Of a DNA stretch of 7,717 bases, positions 1-5,837 are shown in pieces (position 1 is the first letter of the stretch; each line of letters starts with the position of its first letter). This stretch comes from Acidimicrobiaceae bacterium. GTDB lineage: Bacteria > Actinomycetota > Acidimicrobiia > Acidimicrobiales > Salinilacustritrichaceae. Under the pieces are notes generated by a model. The model did not search any database, was not told where the DNA came from, and saw only the letters and a program-made list of their open reading frames with translations. The stretch is from contig DMTU01000213.1 of the NCBI GenBank assembly GCA_003476595.1, positions 5,754 through 13,470 of the forward strand, given 5' to 3'. Position numbers and translations under genes: made by a program.

Positions 1-900
1 ACCCGGCTCCAGGTCGAGCACCCCGTCACCGAGATGGTCTCGGGCATCGACCTCGTCGCCGAGCAGCTGCGCGTCGCCTCCGGCGAGCCGCTCTCGTTCT
101 CCCAGGACGACATCTCGCTGCGCGGCCACTCCATCGAGGTGCGGGTCAACGCCGAGGACCCGGCCGAGGGCAAGTTCCTCCCCTCCCCCGGCCCCATCGC
201 CACGCTGGTCCCGCCGCAGGGCAACGGCGTGCGCTGGGACGGCGGCTACGACTCCGGTGACGAGGTCAGCCAGTACTACGACAACCTCATCGGCAAGCTC
301 GTGGTGTGGGCCGGCGACCGGGACACCGCCATCGCCCGCATGCTGCGGTGCCTCGACGAGTTCGTCCTCGACGGCCCGCCCACGACCATCCCCGCGGCGG
401 AGGCGATCCTCGCCCACGACGACTTCAAGGCCGGGGAGCACTCCACCAAGTGGGTGGAGGACACCCTCGACCTCACCGGCGTCCGCGGCACCCCGGCGCC
501 CGCCGGCGACGACGAGGACGAGAAGGTCGAGCGCAGCGTCGACGTCGAGGTCAACGGCAAGCGCTTCGCCGTGAAGCTGTTCGTGCCCGCCGACCAGGTC
601 GCCGTGGCGGCGGCCGGCGGCGGCAAGGGCCTGCCCAAGGCCCGCAAGCGCTCCAAGGGCACCAGCGGCGCCGCGCCCACCGCCGGGTCCGGCCGGATCG
701 CCGTGCCGATGCAGGGCACCGTCGTCAAGGTCAACGTCGCCGTCGGCGACGAGGTCACCGAGGGCCAGGTCCTCTGCGTGCTCGAGGCCATGAAGATGGA
801 GAACAACATCGCCGCCGACAAGGCCGGCACCGTCTCCGAGGTCAACGTCGAGGAAGGCGCGTCCGTCGGCTCCGGCGACGTGATCATCGTCATCGAGTAG
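1..900 (+). CDS. Acetyl-/propionyl-CoA carboxylase alpha chain (biotin carboxylase + biotin carrier domain), 5'-truncated
   Basis: This is the last 299 codons of a biotin-dependent acyl-CoA carboxylase alpha subunit, which carboxylates its own biotin with ATP and bicarbonate and hands the carboxyl group to a separate carboxyltransferase. The reading frame is open from base 1. It begins inside the biotin carboxylase signature TRLQVEHPVTE (codons 1-11), which matches the E. coli AccC active-site region around R292/Q294/V295/E296. The biotin carboxylase C-terminal domain follows (to about codon 155, with YYDNLIGKL and RDTAIARM). Next come a basic, Gly/Ala-rich linker and a biotinyl domain (about codons 230-299) with EAMKMEN; the biotinylated lysine is codon 265, 35 residues from the end as usual. 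About 285 residues are missing upstream, giving a full length near 585, typical of actinobacterial AccA/PccA proteins. Substrate choice depends on the beta subunit, which is not in the window. The nearby methylmalonyl-CoA mutase makes propionyl-CoA plausible. Confidence 0.95.
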   Translation, partial: TRLQVEHPVTEMVSGIDLVAEQLRVASGEPLSFSQDDISLRGHSIEVRVNAEDPAEGKFLPSPGPIATLVPPQGNGVRWDGGYDSGDEVSQYYDNLIGKLVVWAGDRDTAIARMLRCLDEFVLDGPPTTIPAAEAILAHDDFKAGEHSTKWVEDTLDLTGVRGTPAPAGDDEDEKVERSVDVEVNGKRFAVKLFVPADQVAVAAAGGGKGLPKARKRSKGTSGAAPTAGSGRIAVPMQGTVVKVNVAVGDEVTEGQVLCVLEAMKMENNIAADKAGTVSEVNVEEGASVGSGDVIIVIE

Positions 901-904
901 CGCC

Positions 905-917
905 GGCGGGCGCCGCC
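905..917. terminator. GC-rich hairpin between convergent genes
   Basis: The 24-nt gap between the carboxylase stop and the end of the convergent dehydratase gene contains a short perfect inverted repeat, GGCGG-GCG-CCGCC. An alternative register at 907-919 reads CGGGC-GCC-GCCCG. It could act as a bidirectional terminator for the two converging transcripts. There is no T-tract on either side and the stem is only 5 bp, so this is a weak call in such GC-rich DNA. Confidence 0.25.
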
Positions 918-924
918 CGGTGGC

Positions 925-1587
925 TCAGCTGCCGGCGCGGTCCTGCCAGGTGCAGATGCAGACCTCGTTGCCCTCAGCGTCGGCGAGGACCCAGAACGAC
1001 CGGGCGTACCGGTCGGTGACGAGCGTGCCACCGGCCGCCAGCGCGGCGTCGAGTCGCGCCTCGGCGAGGTCGTGGGGCACGGAGACGTCCAGGTGGAAGC
1101 GGTTGCGCTCGGTCCGGGGCTCGTCCATCTGCTGGAACCAGACCGGCGCCCCGAACCCGCGAGGATCGGACAGGCTGCCGTCCGGCTGCTCGCGGTAGTC
1201 GAGCACCGCCGCCCAGAACGGCCGGATGCGGTCGGCGTCCATCGTGTCGATGGCGATCTCCACGATCTGGGCCGCCATCGGCTCCGCGGTGGCGCCGACG
1301 TCGGCAGCGAGCTGGGAGATGTGGTGGGCCAGGTCGGCGTCGTGGGTGGAGAGCCCGTCGACCGCATGGGTGGTGAGCGCGACCCGCACGACGCCGGGGT
1401 ACGTCAGCGAGACGTCGGGGTGGTGGTCCGCGGCCTCGGCGGCATCGGCGATGGCCGCCACGAGGCGGCCGGCGGCGGGGAACGACGGCGCCCGGAAGCG
1501 GGCCGCCGCGGTGCGCAGCACGACCCGCCAGTCGTCCAGGCCCTCGGTGGCGGTGAACTGCTCGGCGGTGATCTCGGTGTAGGGCAT
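925..1587 (-). CDS. Pterin-4a-carbinolamine dehydratase fused to a glyoxalase-like (VOC) domain
   Basis: The protein has 220 residues in two parts. Residues 1 to about 100 form a pterin-4a-carbinolamine dehydratase (PCD/DCoH) domain, with the active-site EAADHHPD (His pair near residues 55-56), a following Tyr, and TTHAVDGLS supplying the third His. PCD regenerates dihydrobiopterin after aromatic amino acid hydroxylation, or binds other pterins. Residues from about 105 to the end form a Glyoxalase_6-type VOC domain (IVEIAIDTMDADRIRPFW...; RFHLDV; ADAEGNEVCI), where the FHLD His and GNE Glu match usual metal ligands, although the first ligand position looks like Asp. From recall, this fusion is common in actinobacteria, with no experimentally settled substrate for the VOC half. 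The Tyr-to-third-His spacing (10 residues) is one longer than in classical PCDs. The ATG overlaps the upstream flavoprotein stop by one base (TGATG), implying translational coupling. No phenylalanine hydroxylase gene is nearby. Confidence 0.85.
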   Translation of the reverse strand: MPYTEITAEQFTATEGLDDWRVVLRTAAARFRAPSFPAAGRLVAAIADAAEAADHHPDVSLTYPGVVRVALTTHAVDGLSTHDADLAHHISQLAADVGATAEPMAAQIVEIAIDTMDADRIRPFWAAVLDYREQPDGSLSDPRGFGAPVWFQQMDEPRTERNRFHLDVSVPHDLAEARLDAALAAGGTLVTDRYARSFWVLADAEGNEVCICTWQDRAGS

Positions 1588-2951
1588 CAGTCGGCGGCCT
1601 CCGCGAGGGCCTCGGACAGGCTGGGGTGGACGAGCAGGCTGTCCACGATGTCCTCGACGTTGAGGCCGGCGGTGACGGCGAGGGCGATCACGGAGATGAG
1701 CTCGGCGGCGTGGCGCCCCACGATCGATCCCCCGAGCACGACACCGGTGGCCGGGTCGGAGACGATCTTGACGAAGCCACGGGGCGCGTTGTTGATGAGG
1801 GCCTTGGCCGTGGTCGAGAACGGCACCTTGGTCACGCGGATCTTGCGCCCCTCGGCGAACGCGTCCGCCTCAGCCAGGCCCACGTCGGCGATCTCGGGCT
1901 CGGTGAAGATGGCGGAGGCGGCCTTGTCGTAGTCGAGGTGCCGGTGCTCGCGCGTGTGCAGGCCCATGACGTGCTCGGCGATCTTGCGGCCCTGCATCGA
2001 CGCCACCGACGACAGCGGCAGGCGGCCGGACAGGTCGCCGGCCACGTAGATGTGGGGGACGTTCGTCTGCAGGTGGTGGTTGTTGTCGAGGTAGCCCCAG
2101 GCGTTGACCTCGACGCCGGCCGCGTCGCAGCCCAGGCCCTCGCTGTTGGGGATGGAGCCGATGGCGAGCAGTGCGTGGCTGCCGGTTGCGACCCGGCCGT
2201 CGTCGCAGAGGATGCGGACGCCGCCGTCGTCGGTGCGCTCGATGCCCTCGGCCCGCGCCCCCTTGTAGAGCCGGACGCCCCGGTCGAGGAAGTGGGTCTC
2301 GAGCGCGGCGGCGACCTCGGGATCCTTCTGGGGCAGGACCTGCTGGCGGGACACGATGAGGGTGACGGCGCAGCCGAAGCTGGAGAACATCGAGACGAAC
2401 TCCACGCCCGTGACACCCGAACCGATGACGACGAGGTGGTCGGGGAGCTCCTTGGGCGGGTAGGCGTCCCGCGTCGTGAGCACGCGGTCGCCGTCGGGAG
2501 CGGCCCACTCGGGGATGCGGGGCCGGGAGCCGGTGGCCAGCAGGACAGCATCGGCGTGGACGGTGATCTCGCCCTCGGCGGTGTCGGCCACGACCTCGTG
2601 GGGGCCGACCATCCGACCGCTGCCCCGCAGGACCCGCACGCCCTGGCTCTGGAGCAGCGAGGTGACCGAGTGCTCGAGGCGGTCCTCGATGGACACGATG
2701 CGCTGGCGGAGGGCGTCGAAGTCGAGGTGGGCCTTGACGTCGGTGAGGCCCATCTCCTCGGACTTGTCGATCATGTTCAGCGCCGAGCCGGTGGCGATCA
2801 TCGCCTTGGACGGGATGCAGTCCCACAGGTTGGCGGCGCCGCCGACGATCTCCCGCTCGATGAGGGTGACGTCGGCCCCGAGCTTGGCCGCGTGGCTGGC
2901 CGCCGTGTGGCCGCCGGGGCCACCGCCGATGATCACGAAGCTGAGGGCCAT
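1587..2951 (-). CDS. lpdA: LpdA-like NAD(P)H quinone reductase / dihydrolipoamide dehydrogenase-family flavoprotein
   Basis: This 454-residue class I pyridine nucleotide-disulfide oxidoreductase has the full family layout: an N-terminal FAD fold (IIGGGPGG, residues 7-14), an NAD(P) fold (VIGSGVTGVEF, 175-185), the second FAD motif (YVAGDLSG, 302-309) and a C-terminal dimerisation domain with HPSLSE (H442, E447). The redox-active site reads GGAANLWDCIPSK: Cys45 is kept but the first cysteine of the usual GGTCLNVGCIPSK motif is Ala40. The same loss is known in M. tuberculosis LpdA (Rv3303c), which lacks lipoamide dehydrogenase activity and reduces quinones. The SHALLAIGSIPN and LPLSSVASMQGR segments also resemble that protein. 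After the second nucleotide-binding fold the sequence reads VTLIVSRQQVLP, with Arg202 rather than an acidic residue, suggesting NADPH use (inference). The gene starts 28 nt after fetB and overlaps the dehydratase start. It is unlikely to be the E3 of a 2-oxoacid dehydrogenase. Confidence 0.88.
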   Translation of the reverse strand: MALSFVIIGGGPGGHTAASHAAKLGADVTLIEREIVGGAANLWDCIPSKAMIATGSALNMIDKSEEMGLTDVKAHLDFDALRQRIVSIEDRLEHSVTSLLQSQGVRVLRGSGRMVGPHEVVADTAEGEITVHADAVLLATGSRPRIPEWAAPDGDRVLTTRDAYPPKELPDHLVVIGSGVTGVEFVSMFSSFGCAVTLIVSRQQVLPQKDPEVAAALETHFLDRGVRLYKGARAEGIERTDDGGVRILCDDGRVATGSHALLAIGSIPNSEGLGCDAAGVEVNAWGYLDNNHHLQTNVPHIYVAGDLSGRLPLSSVASMQGRKIAEHVMGLHTREHRHLDYDKAASAIFTEPEIADVGLAEADAFAEGRKIRVTKVPFSTTAKALINNAPRGFVKIVSDPATGVVLGGSIVGRHAAELISVIALAVTAGLNVEDIVDSLLVHPSLSEALAEAAD

Positions 2952-2958
2952 GGGCAGC

Positions 2959-2964
2959 AGGGTA
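2959..2964 (-). promoter_or_regulatory. Candidate -10 box for a leaderless lpdA transcript
   Basis: On the minus strand TACCCT (TAnnnT, the actinobacterial -10 form) lies exactly 7 nt before the lpdA ATG, so transcription would begin at the start codon itself. The 28-nt fetB-lpdA gap has no Shine-Dalgarno-like purine run before the ATG. No convincing -35 box is visible; the sequence 17-18 nt upstream is plain GC-rich fetB coding sequence. It suggests lpdA can be transcribed separately from fetAB. Confidence 0.45.
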
Positions 2965-2979
2965 CCGGCGCCCCCGCGA

Positions 2980-3762
2980 TCAGCCGGAGGTGCGGGCGAT
3001 GCGGATGAGGCGGTGGTCGTCGGTGAAGAGCCGCCGGGTGACGCCGGTGCCGATCACGACCACGTTGATGGCCACGGCACCGAGGATCAGGAACATGATC
3101 GCGGCCTGGACCCGCACGGCATCGACGGGGTCGACGCCGGCCAGGATGAGGCCGGTCATGGCGCCCGGCAGGAAGACCAGCCCGACGGCCTTGGTCGTCT
3201 CGATCTGCTGGGTCATGGCGGACCGCAGCGCGCTCCGCAGGCCGGGCCGGGACGCCTCGGTCCAGGGCTGGCCGAGGGCGAGGCGGGCCTCCACGTCGTG
3301 GCGCTTCTCGGAGAACTCCTCCACGACCCGTCGGCCGGCGAGCACCGTCGACGTCATGGCGTTGCCGACCATCATCCCGCCCACCGGGACGATGGCCCGG
3401 GCCTCGACCGGGAAGATCCCGAGGCCGAAGATCACCGCTGCGGTGATGCCCGTCGACGCGGTGAGCGACGCGAGCGCCAGCCCGAAGACGCCGGGGACCT
3501 CCGGAGCCCGACGGGAGACGGTCCACGCGGCGAAGGGCACCATGAACGCCAGCCACGCCCACGCGTAGGCGATCGGCTGGTCCGGGTCGATGATGATGGC
3601 GAGGACGTAGCCGACGGCCAGGAGCTGCACGAGCGCCCGACCGGTGGCGACGAGCATCGACTGCTCGAGGCCCAGCCGCCGCCACATCGAGATGCCGATG
3701 GCCACCGCCACCAGCAGCAGCGAGATGGCCAGGCCCCACCAGCCGACGTCACCCTGCTCCAC
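2980..3762 (-). CDS. fetB: FetB-type ABC exporter permease (UPF0014 family, iron/metal export)
   Basis: This is a polytopic membrane protein of 260 residues, matching the roughly 260 of E. coli FetB (YbbM), which with FetA exports iron and supports peroxide resistance. I see about seven hydrophobic segments: 6-26, 37-59, 64-82, 91-117, 122-143, 189-210 and 220-245. Family hallmarks are GRALVQLLAVGYVLA (41-55), PVGGMMVGNAM (126-136), the cytoplasmic helix with RRVVEEFSEKRHDVEARLALG (144-164), and LPGAMTGLILAGVDP (198-212) followed by VRVQAAIMF. I chose the GTG at 3762: it gives family length, starts just before the first membrane helix, and has GAGGGAG at 3775-3769 six bases upstream. The open frame extends to 3891, but that part is a Thr/Arg-rich shadow of the fetA 3' end. 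The start lies inside fetA (14-nt overlap), so the pair is probably translated together. The transported metal is inferred from the family. Confidence 0.9.
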   Translation of the reverse strand: MEQGDVGWWGLAISLLLVAVAIGISMWRRLGLEQSMLVATGRALVQLLAVGYVLAIIIDPDQPIAYAWAWLAFMVPFAAWTVSRRAPEVPGVFGLALASLTASTGITAAVIFGLGIFPVEARAIVPVGGMMVGNAMTSTVLAGRRVVEEFSEKRHDVEARLALGQPWTEASRPGLRSALRSAMTQQIETTKAVGLVFLPGAMTGLILAGVDPVDAVRVQAAIMFLILGAVAINVVVIGTGVTRRLFTDDHRLIRIARTSG

Positions 3763-4501
3763 GGTCTGCTCCCTCGTCGTGCTCGGTCGGGTCGTCGTGG
3801 CCCTCGTGGGTCTCGTCGCCGTGGTGGTGGTGGAAGCCGTCCTCGGAGTCGAGGTAGTGCTGTGCCTGGTGCTCGTCCGCCACCCGGCCACCGACCAGCA
3901 CGATGCGGCGGTCCCCGATCCGGTCGGCCTGGTCCAGGTCGTGGGTGACCCACAGCACGGGCATCCCGCTGTCCGCCAGCTCCCGCCCGAGCTCCTCGAG
4001 GGCCTTGGTCGAGGTGGGGTCGAGGGCGGAGGTCGGCTCGTCCATCAGCAGCACCTCGGGACCGGTGACGAGGGTGCGGGCGAGGGAGCCGCGCTGCTGC
4101 TCGCCGCCGGAGAGCGAGTCTGCCTCCCGGTCGAGGAAGCTCACGGGGAGGTGCACCTGCTCGAGGACGGTGTGCATGGCGTCCTCCGTCGCGTCGGGGT
4201 CGGCGACGAGGAGGTTGTCCCGGACGGTGCCGGGGAACGGGGTCGGTCGCTGGAACACCATCCCCACGGTCCGACGCAGCAGCAGCGGGTCGATGTCGTC
4301 GAGCGGTTGCCCCCGGAACCGGACCGTCCCGCTCGTGGGGACCTCCAGCCGGTTGCACAGGCGGAGCAGGGTCGACTTGCCGGAACCGGACGCCCCGAGC
4401 AGGCAGGTCACCGATCCGCCGTCGGGCACCTGGGCGGTAACGTGGTCGAGCGCGACGTCCTCGCCGAAGCGCACCACCACGTCGTCGAACTCGAACAGCA
4501 C
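3749..4501 (-). CDS. fetA: FetA-type ABC transporter ATP-binding protein with a His/acid-rich C-terminal tail
   Basis: This 250-residue ABC ATPase would power the FetB permease encoded by the overlapping downstream gene. All nucleotide-binding motifs are intact: Walker A GASGSGKST (36-44), Q-loop Gln84 in FQRP, signature LSGGE (130-134), Walker B VLLMDEP with Glu155, D-loop SALD, and switch His187 in THD. Domain matter ends near residue 215. After it comes a tail (about 218-250) dense in His, Asp and Glu: HHHH at 224-227, then H232, H235 and H241 among many acidic residues. Typical FetA proteins end near the ABC domain, so the tail could bind metal or sense the exported ion (inference). The only reasonable start is the GTG at 4501: the frame is closed upstream by a stop at 4540-4538 and has no other ATG or GTG. 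No Shine-Dalgarno is seen, and a -10-like hexamer 6 nt upstream suggests a leaderless message. Confidence 0.88.
   Translation of the reverse strand: MLFEFDDVVVRFGEDVALDHVTAQVPDGGSVTCLLGASGSGKSTLLRLCNRLEVPTSGTVRFRGQPLDDIDPLLLRRTVGMVFQRPTPFPGTVRDNLLVADPDATEDAMHTVLEQVHLPVSFLDREADSLSGGEQQRGSLARTLVTGPEVLLMDEPTSALDPTSTKALEELGRELADSGMPVLWVTHDLDQADRIGDRRIVLVGGRVADEHQAQHYLDSEDGFHHHHGDETHEGHDDPTEHDEGADRGAG
3769..3775 (-). promoter_or_regulatory. Ribosome binding site that decides the fetB start
   Basis: GAGGGAG on the minus strand sits 6 nt before the GTG at 3762, inside the fetA 3' end. It is the clearest Shine-Dalgarno sequence in the window and fixes the fetB start well downstream of the longest open frame. 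Confidence 0.7.
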
Positions 4502-4507
4502 CCCGGC

Positions 4508-4513
4508 AGTATC
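4508..4513 (-). promoter_or_regulatory. Candidate -10 element for a leaderless fetA transcript
   Basis: GATACT on the minus strand ends 6 nt before the GTG start of fetA. It keeps the conserved A at position 2 and T at position 6 of the -10 consensus but has G instead of T at position 1. No good -35 is seen and no Shine-Dalgarno precedes the GTG. No obvious Fur, IdeR or MntR operator palindrome is visible in the 146-nt gap upstream. Confidence 0.3.
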
Positions 4514-4578
4514 GCCCGTCGGCCGGAGCGAACCCGATCAGGACCGGGGCGGTGTCGTCGCACCAGCGCAACGTGAGA

Positions 4579-4598
4579 CGCCCGGAACGAACCGGGCG
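4579..4598 (-). terminator. Stable hairpin downstream of the lipoprotein gene, possible terminator
   Basis: A perfect 7-bp GC inverted repeat (on the minus strand CGCCCGG, loop TTCGTT, CCGGGCG) lies about 50 nt past the lipoprotein stop and about 78 nt before the fetA start. The TTCG-containing loop should make it stable. Only a weak T-containing run (TCTCACGTT) follows, so it could be an intrinsic terminator, an RNA 3'-end stabiliser, or both. It sits where a transcript boundary between the lipoprotein and fetAB would be expected. Confidence 0.4.
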
Positions 4599-4626
4599 CA
4601 GGGTGTTGCACCGACGCGACGCCACA

Positions 4627-4659
4627 ATCCCGGATGGGCGAACTCGCTCAGCCCGGGAT
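4627..4659. repeat. Inverted repeat spanning the lipoprotein stop codon
   Basis: ATCCCGG at 4627-4633 is the perfect complement of CCGGGAT at 4653-4659, with a 19-nt spacer that includes the lipoprotein stop codon (4650-4648). There is no following T-tract. It may fold with the second hairpin at 4579-4598, or it may be chance in GC-rich DNA. Confidence 0.3.
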
Positions 4660-5754
4660 CGTCGCCCCCGGTGATCGAAGGTCCTCGGTGACCGTCGTGC
4701 GCTCCTCGGGCGCGCCGGCGGGCGGGTCGTCGGCGTCGAGCTGCACGTCGAAGGGTGCCTCCGGCAGCGCCGACCGCTCGACCGCCACGACGTAGGCCTC
4801 CGGGTTGGCGTCGTCGTTGCAGCCCTGGTGCACGCCGGGGATGACGAAGTCGCCGTGCACCAGCTGGCGATCGAGGTCGAAGACGACGTCGTCCATCCGG
4901 ATCTCGCAGCCCGAGCCGTAGACCGCCCCGAACCAGATCACGACCTCGTCATCGAAGTCGACCTCCGGCGGGTCGCCGTCCAGGCCCGCCTGCTGCCACA
5001 GGGCGTCGTACTGCTCCTCGGTCGTGGCGACGCCGGTGCGGTACGAGTCTCCGGTCCGGTCGGTGCCGAGGAGGCGCCACCCCTCCCCTGCCTCCGGCTG
5101 CGGGGCAGGTCGGATCACGTCCTCCGGCTCCACGCCGATGACGCAGAGCCGGGGGCCGGCGAAGGGGGCGAGCGGGGCAAGCCGCTCCTCGATCAGCTCA
5201 CCGACCCACACCTCGACCAGGCCGGTGTGGACGCCGTGGCTGCCACCCACGTCGAAACCGGCATCGCGCATGGCGCCGAACGCCTCGTCCCGCAGCGCGG
5301 TCAGCTCCGCCTCGGTCCACTCGACGGGGACGGCCACCACGCCGACGCCCGGGAACCGCTCCTCCAGGTCGGCCTGGCGCGCCTCGGCCCCTTCGCTGAA
5401 CGCCACCGACAGCCAGCCGTTGTGCTCCCGGTCGATCCAGATGTCCTCGAAGCCGGGCTGGTCCACCGCCCAGGCCCGGACCTGCTCCACCGGCATCTCG
5501 TTCGCGATGTAGACCGGCTCGTCCCGGTACCAGTCCTCCGGGGCCGACACGAGGGACCTCTCGGTCGGGCAGCGCTGGAGGCCGAACGGGAGCTCGCCGC
5601 CGGACGGGACGGACCCGACCGGTTCGGTCGGTTCGGTCGCGGTCGTCGAGGGCTCCGCCGTCCCCGGGGCCCCGTCGGCCTGCACCGAGGCCTCGTCGTC
5701 GCCGCACGCCGCGAGGAGCAGCACGAGCACCAGGATCGAGCACCGCCGGAGCAT
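4648..5754 (-). CDS. Putative lipoprotein with a PrcB-like C-terminal domain, function unknown
   Basis: The predicted lipoprotein is 368 residues from ATG 5754 (370 from GTG 5760, also possible; no Shine-Dalgarno settles it). It starts with a classic type II signal peptide: basic MLRRCS, a Leu/Val-rich core, then lipobox LAAC with Cys17, followed by GDDE. A Thr/Glu/Pro-rich tether (about 20-50) precedes the exported domains. The middle part (about 60-210) looks alpha/beta and may hold two related units, one with [10 protein letters not shown] and one with [11 protein letters not shown]. The last third (about 215-345) resembles PrcB-type domains: [14 protein letters not shown], then [20 protein letters not shown], then [11 protein letters not shown]. 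That resemblance is from recall, not a search. Four cysteines remain after the lipobox, possibly in disulfides. It lies upstream of fetAB on the same strand, but 146 nt and a hairpin separate them, so cotranscription is uncertain. It was named from its signal peptide, not from a known homologue. Confidence 0.75.
   Translation of the reverse strand: MLRRCSILVLVLLLAACGDDEASVQADGAPGTAEPSTTATEPTEPVGSVPSGGELPFGLQRCPTERSLVSAPEDWYRDEPVYIANEMPVEQVRAWAVDQPGFEDIWIDREHNGWLSVAFSEGAEARQADLEERFPGVGVVAVPVEWTEAELTALRDEAFGAMRDAGFDVGGSHGVHTGLVEVWVGELIEERLAPLAPFAGPRLCVIGVEPEDVIRPAPQPEAGEGWRLLGTDRTGDSYRTGVATTEEQYDALWQQAGLDGDPPEVDFDDEVVIWFGAVYGSGCEIRMDDVVFDLDRQLVHGDFVIPGVHQGCNDDANPEAYVVAVERSALPEAPFDVQLDADDPPAGAPEERTTVTEDLRSPGATIPG
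5621..5638. repeat. Two tandem copies of a 9-bp unit in the lipoprotein tether
   Basis: GGTTCGGTC occurs twice head to tail, encoding the repeated Thr-Glu-Pro stretch of the tether after the lipobox. Being a multiple of three, copy-number change would lengthen or shorten the linker without a frameshift. Confidence 0.6.
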
Positions 5755-5799
5755 CACCACAGCAGTCTGACGTCCCGCCCGACCGGCTGGTTCCCGCCG

Positions 5800-5837
5800 T
5801 TGGTTGCGGCTGTTGCCAGGGCCGTAACCTCCGACCC
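5800..5837 (+). promoter_or_regulatory. Candidate promoter for a leaderless methylmalonyl-CoA mutase transcript
   Basis: TAACCT at 5825-5830 (TAnnnT) is followed by exactly 7 nt and then the mutase ATG at 5838, the arrangement of an actinobacterial leaderless gene. No Shine-Dalgarno is present: the 7 nt are CCGACCC. Possible -35 elements are TTGCGG (5804-5809, 15-nt spacer) or TTGGTT (5800-5805, 19-nt spacer); neither is ideal. The 5761-5837 region is a divergent intergenic gap that must also hold the lipoprotein promoter, for which I find no clear -10. GTTGC occurs twice (5803 and 5812), 9 nt apart. Confidence 0.55.

Noticed and set aside
2960..2966. GGTACC palindrome in the fetB-lpdA gap as an operator
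   Set aside because: Only 6 bp, and it overlaps the candidate -10 box; nothing else supports an operator.
1626..3008. A 460-codon plus-strand open frame opposite lpdA
   Set aside because: Its composition (Gly, Asp, His, Val) is that of a shadow frame, and the opposite strand encodes a complete flavoprotein with all motifs.
1000..3740. Any frameshift or decay in the minus-strand genes
   Set aside because: Each protein runs at normal family length with all motifs in one frame, so none looks broken.
3820..3835. GTG-repeat tract as a possible microsatellite or phase-variable locus
   Set aside because: Only about four repeats, encoding the His run of the FetA tail; units of three would not switch the frame, so it is treated as part of the tail.
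3763..3891. N-terminal extension of fetB in the same frame
   Set aside because: It encodes a Thr/Ser/Arg-rich stretch made by the fetA tail codons read out of frame; the GTG at 3762 has a strong ribosome binding site and gives normal family length.
2476..3948. A 490-codon plus-strand open frame across fetB and the lpdA 5' end
   Set aside because: Low-complexity Arg/Pro/Gly/Asp protein running over two well-supported minus-strand genes.
3432..4625. A 397-codon minus-strand frame over fetA and part of fetB
   Set aside because: It is Arg/Pro-rich and out of frame with the clear ABC ATPase, whose motifs are intact in the other frame.
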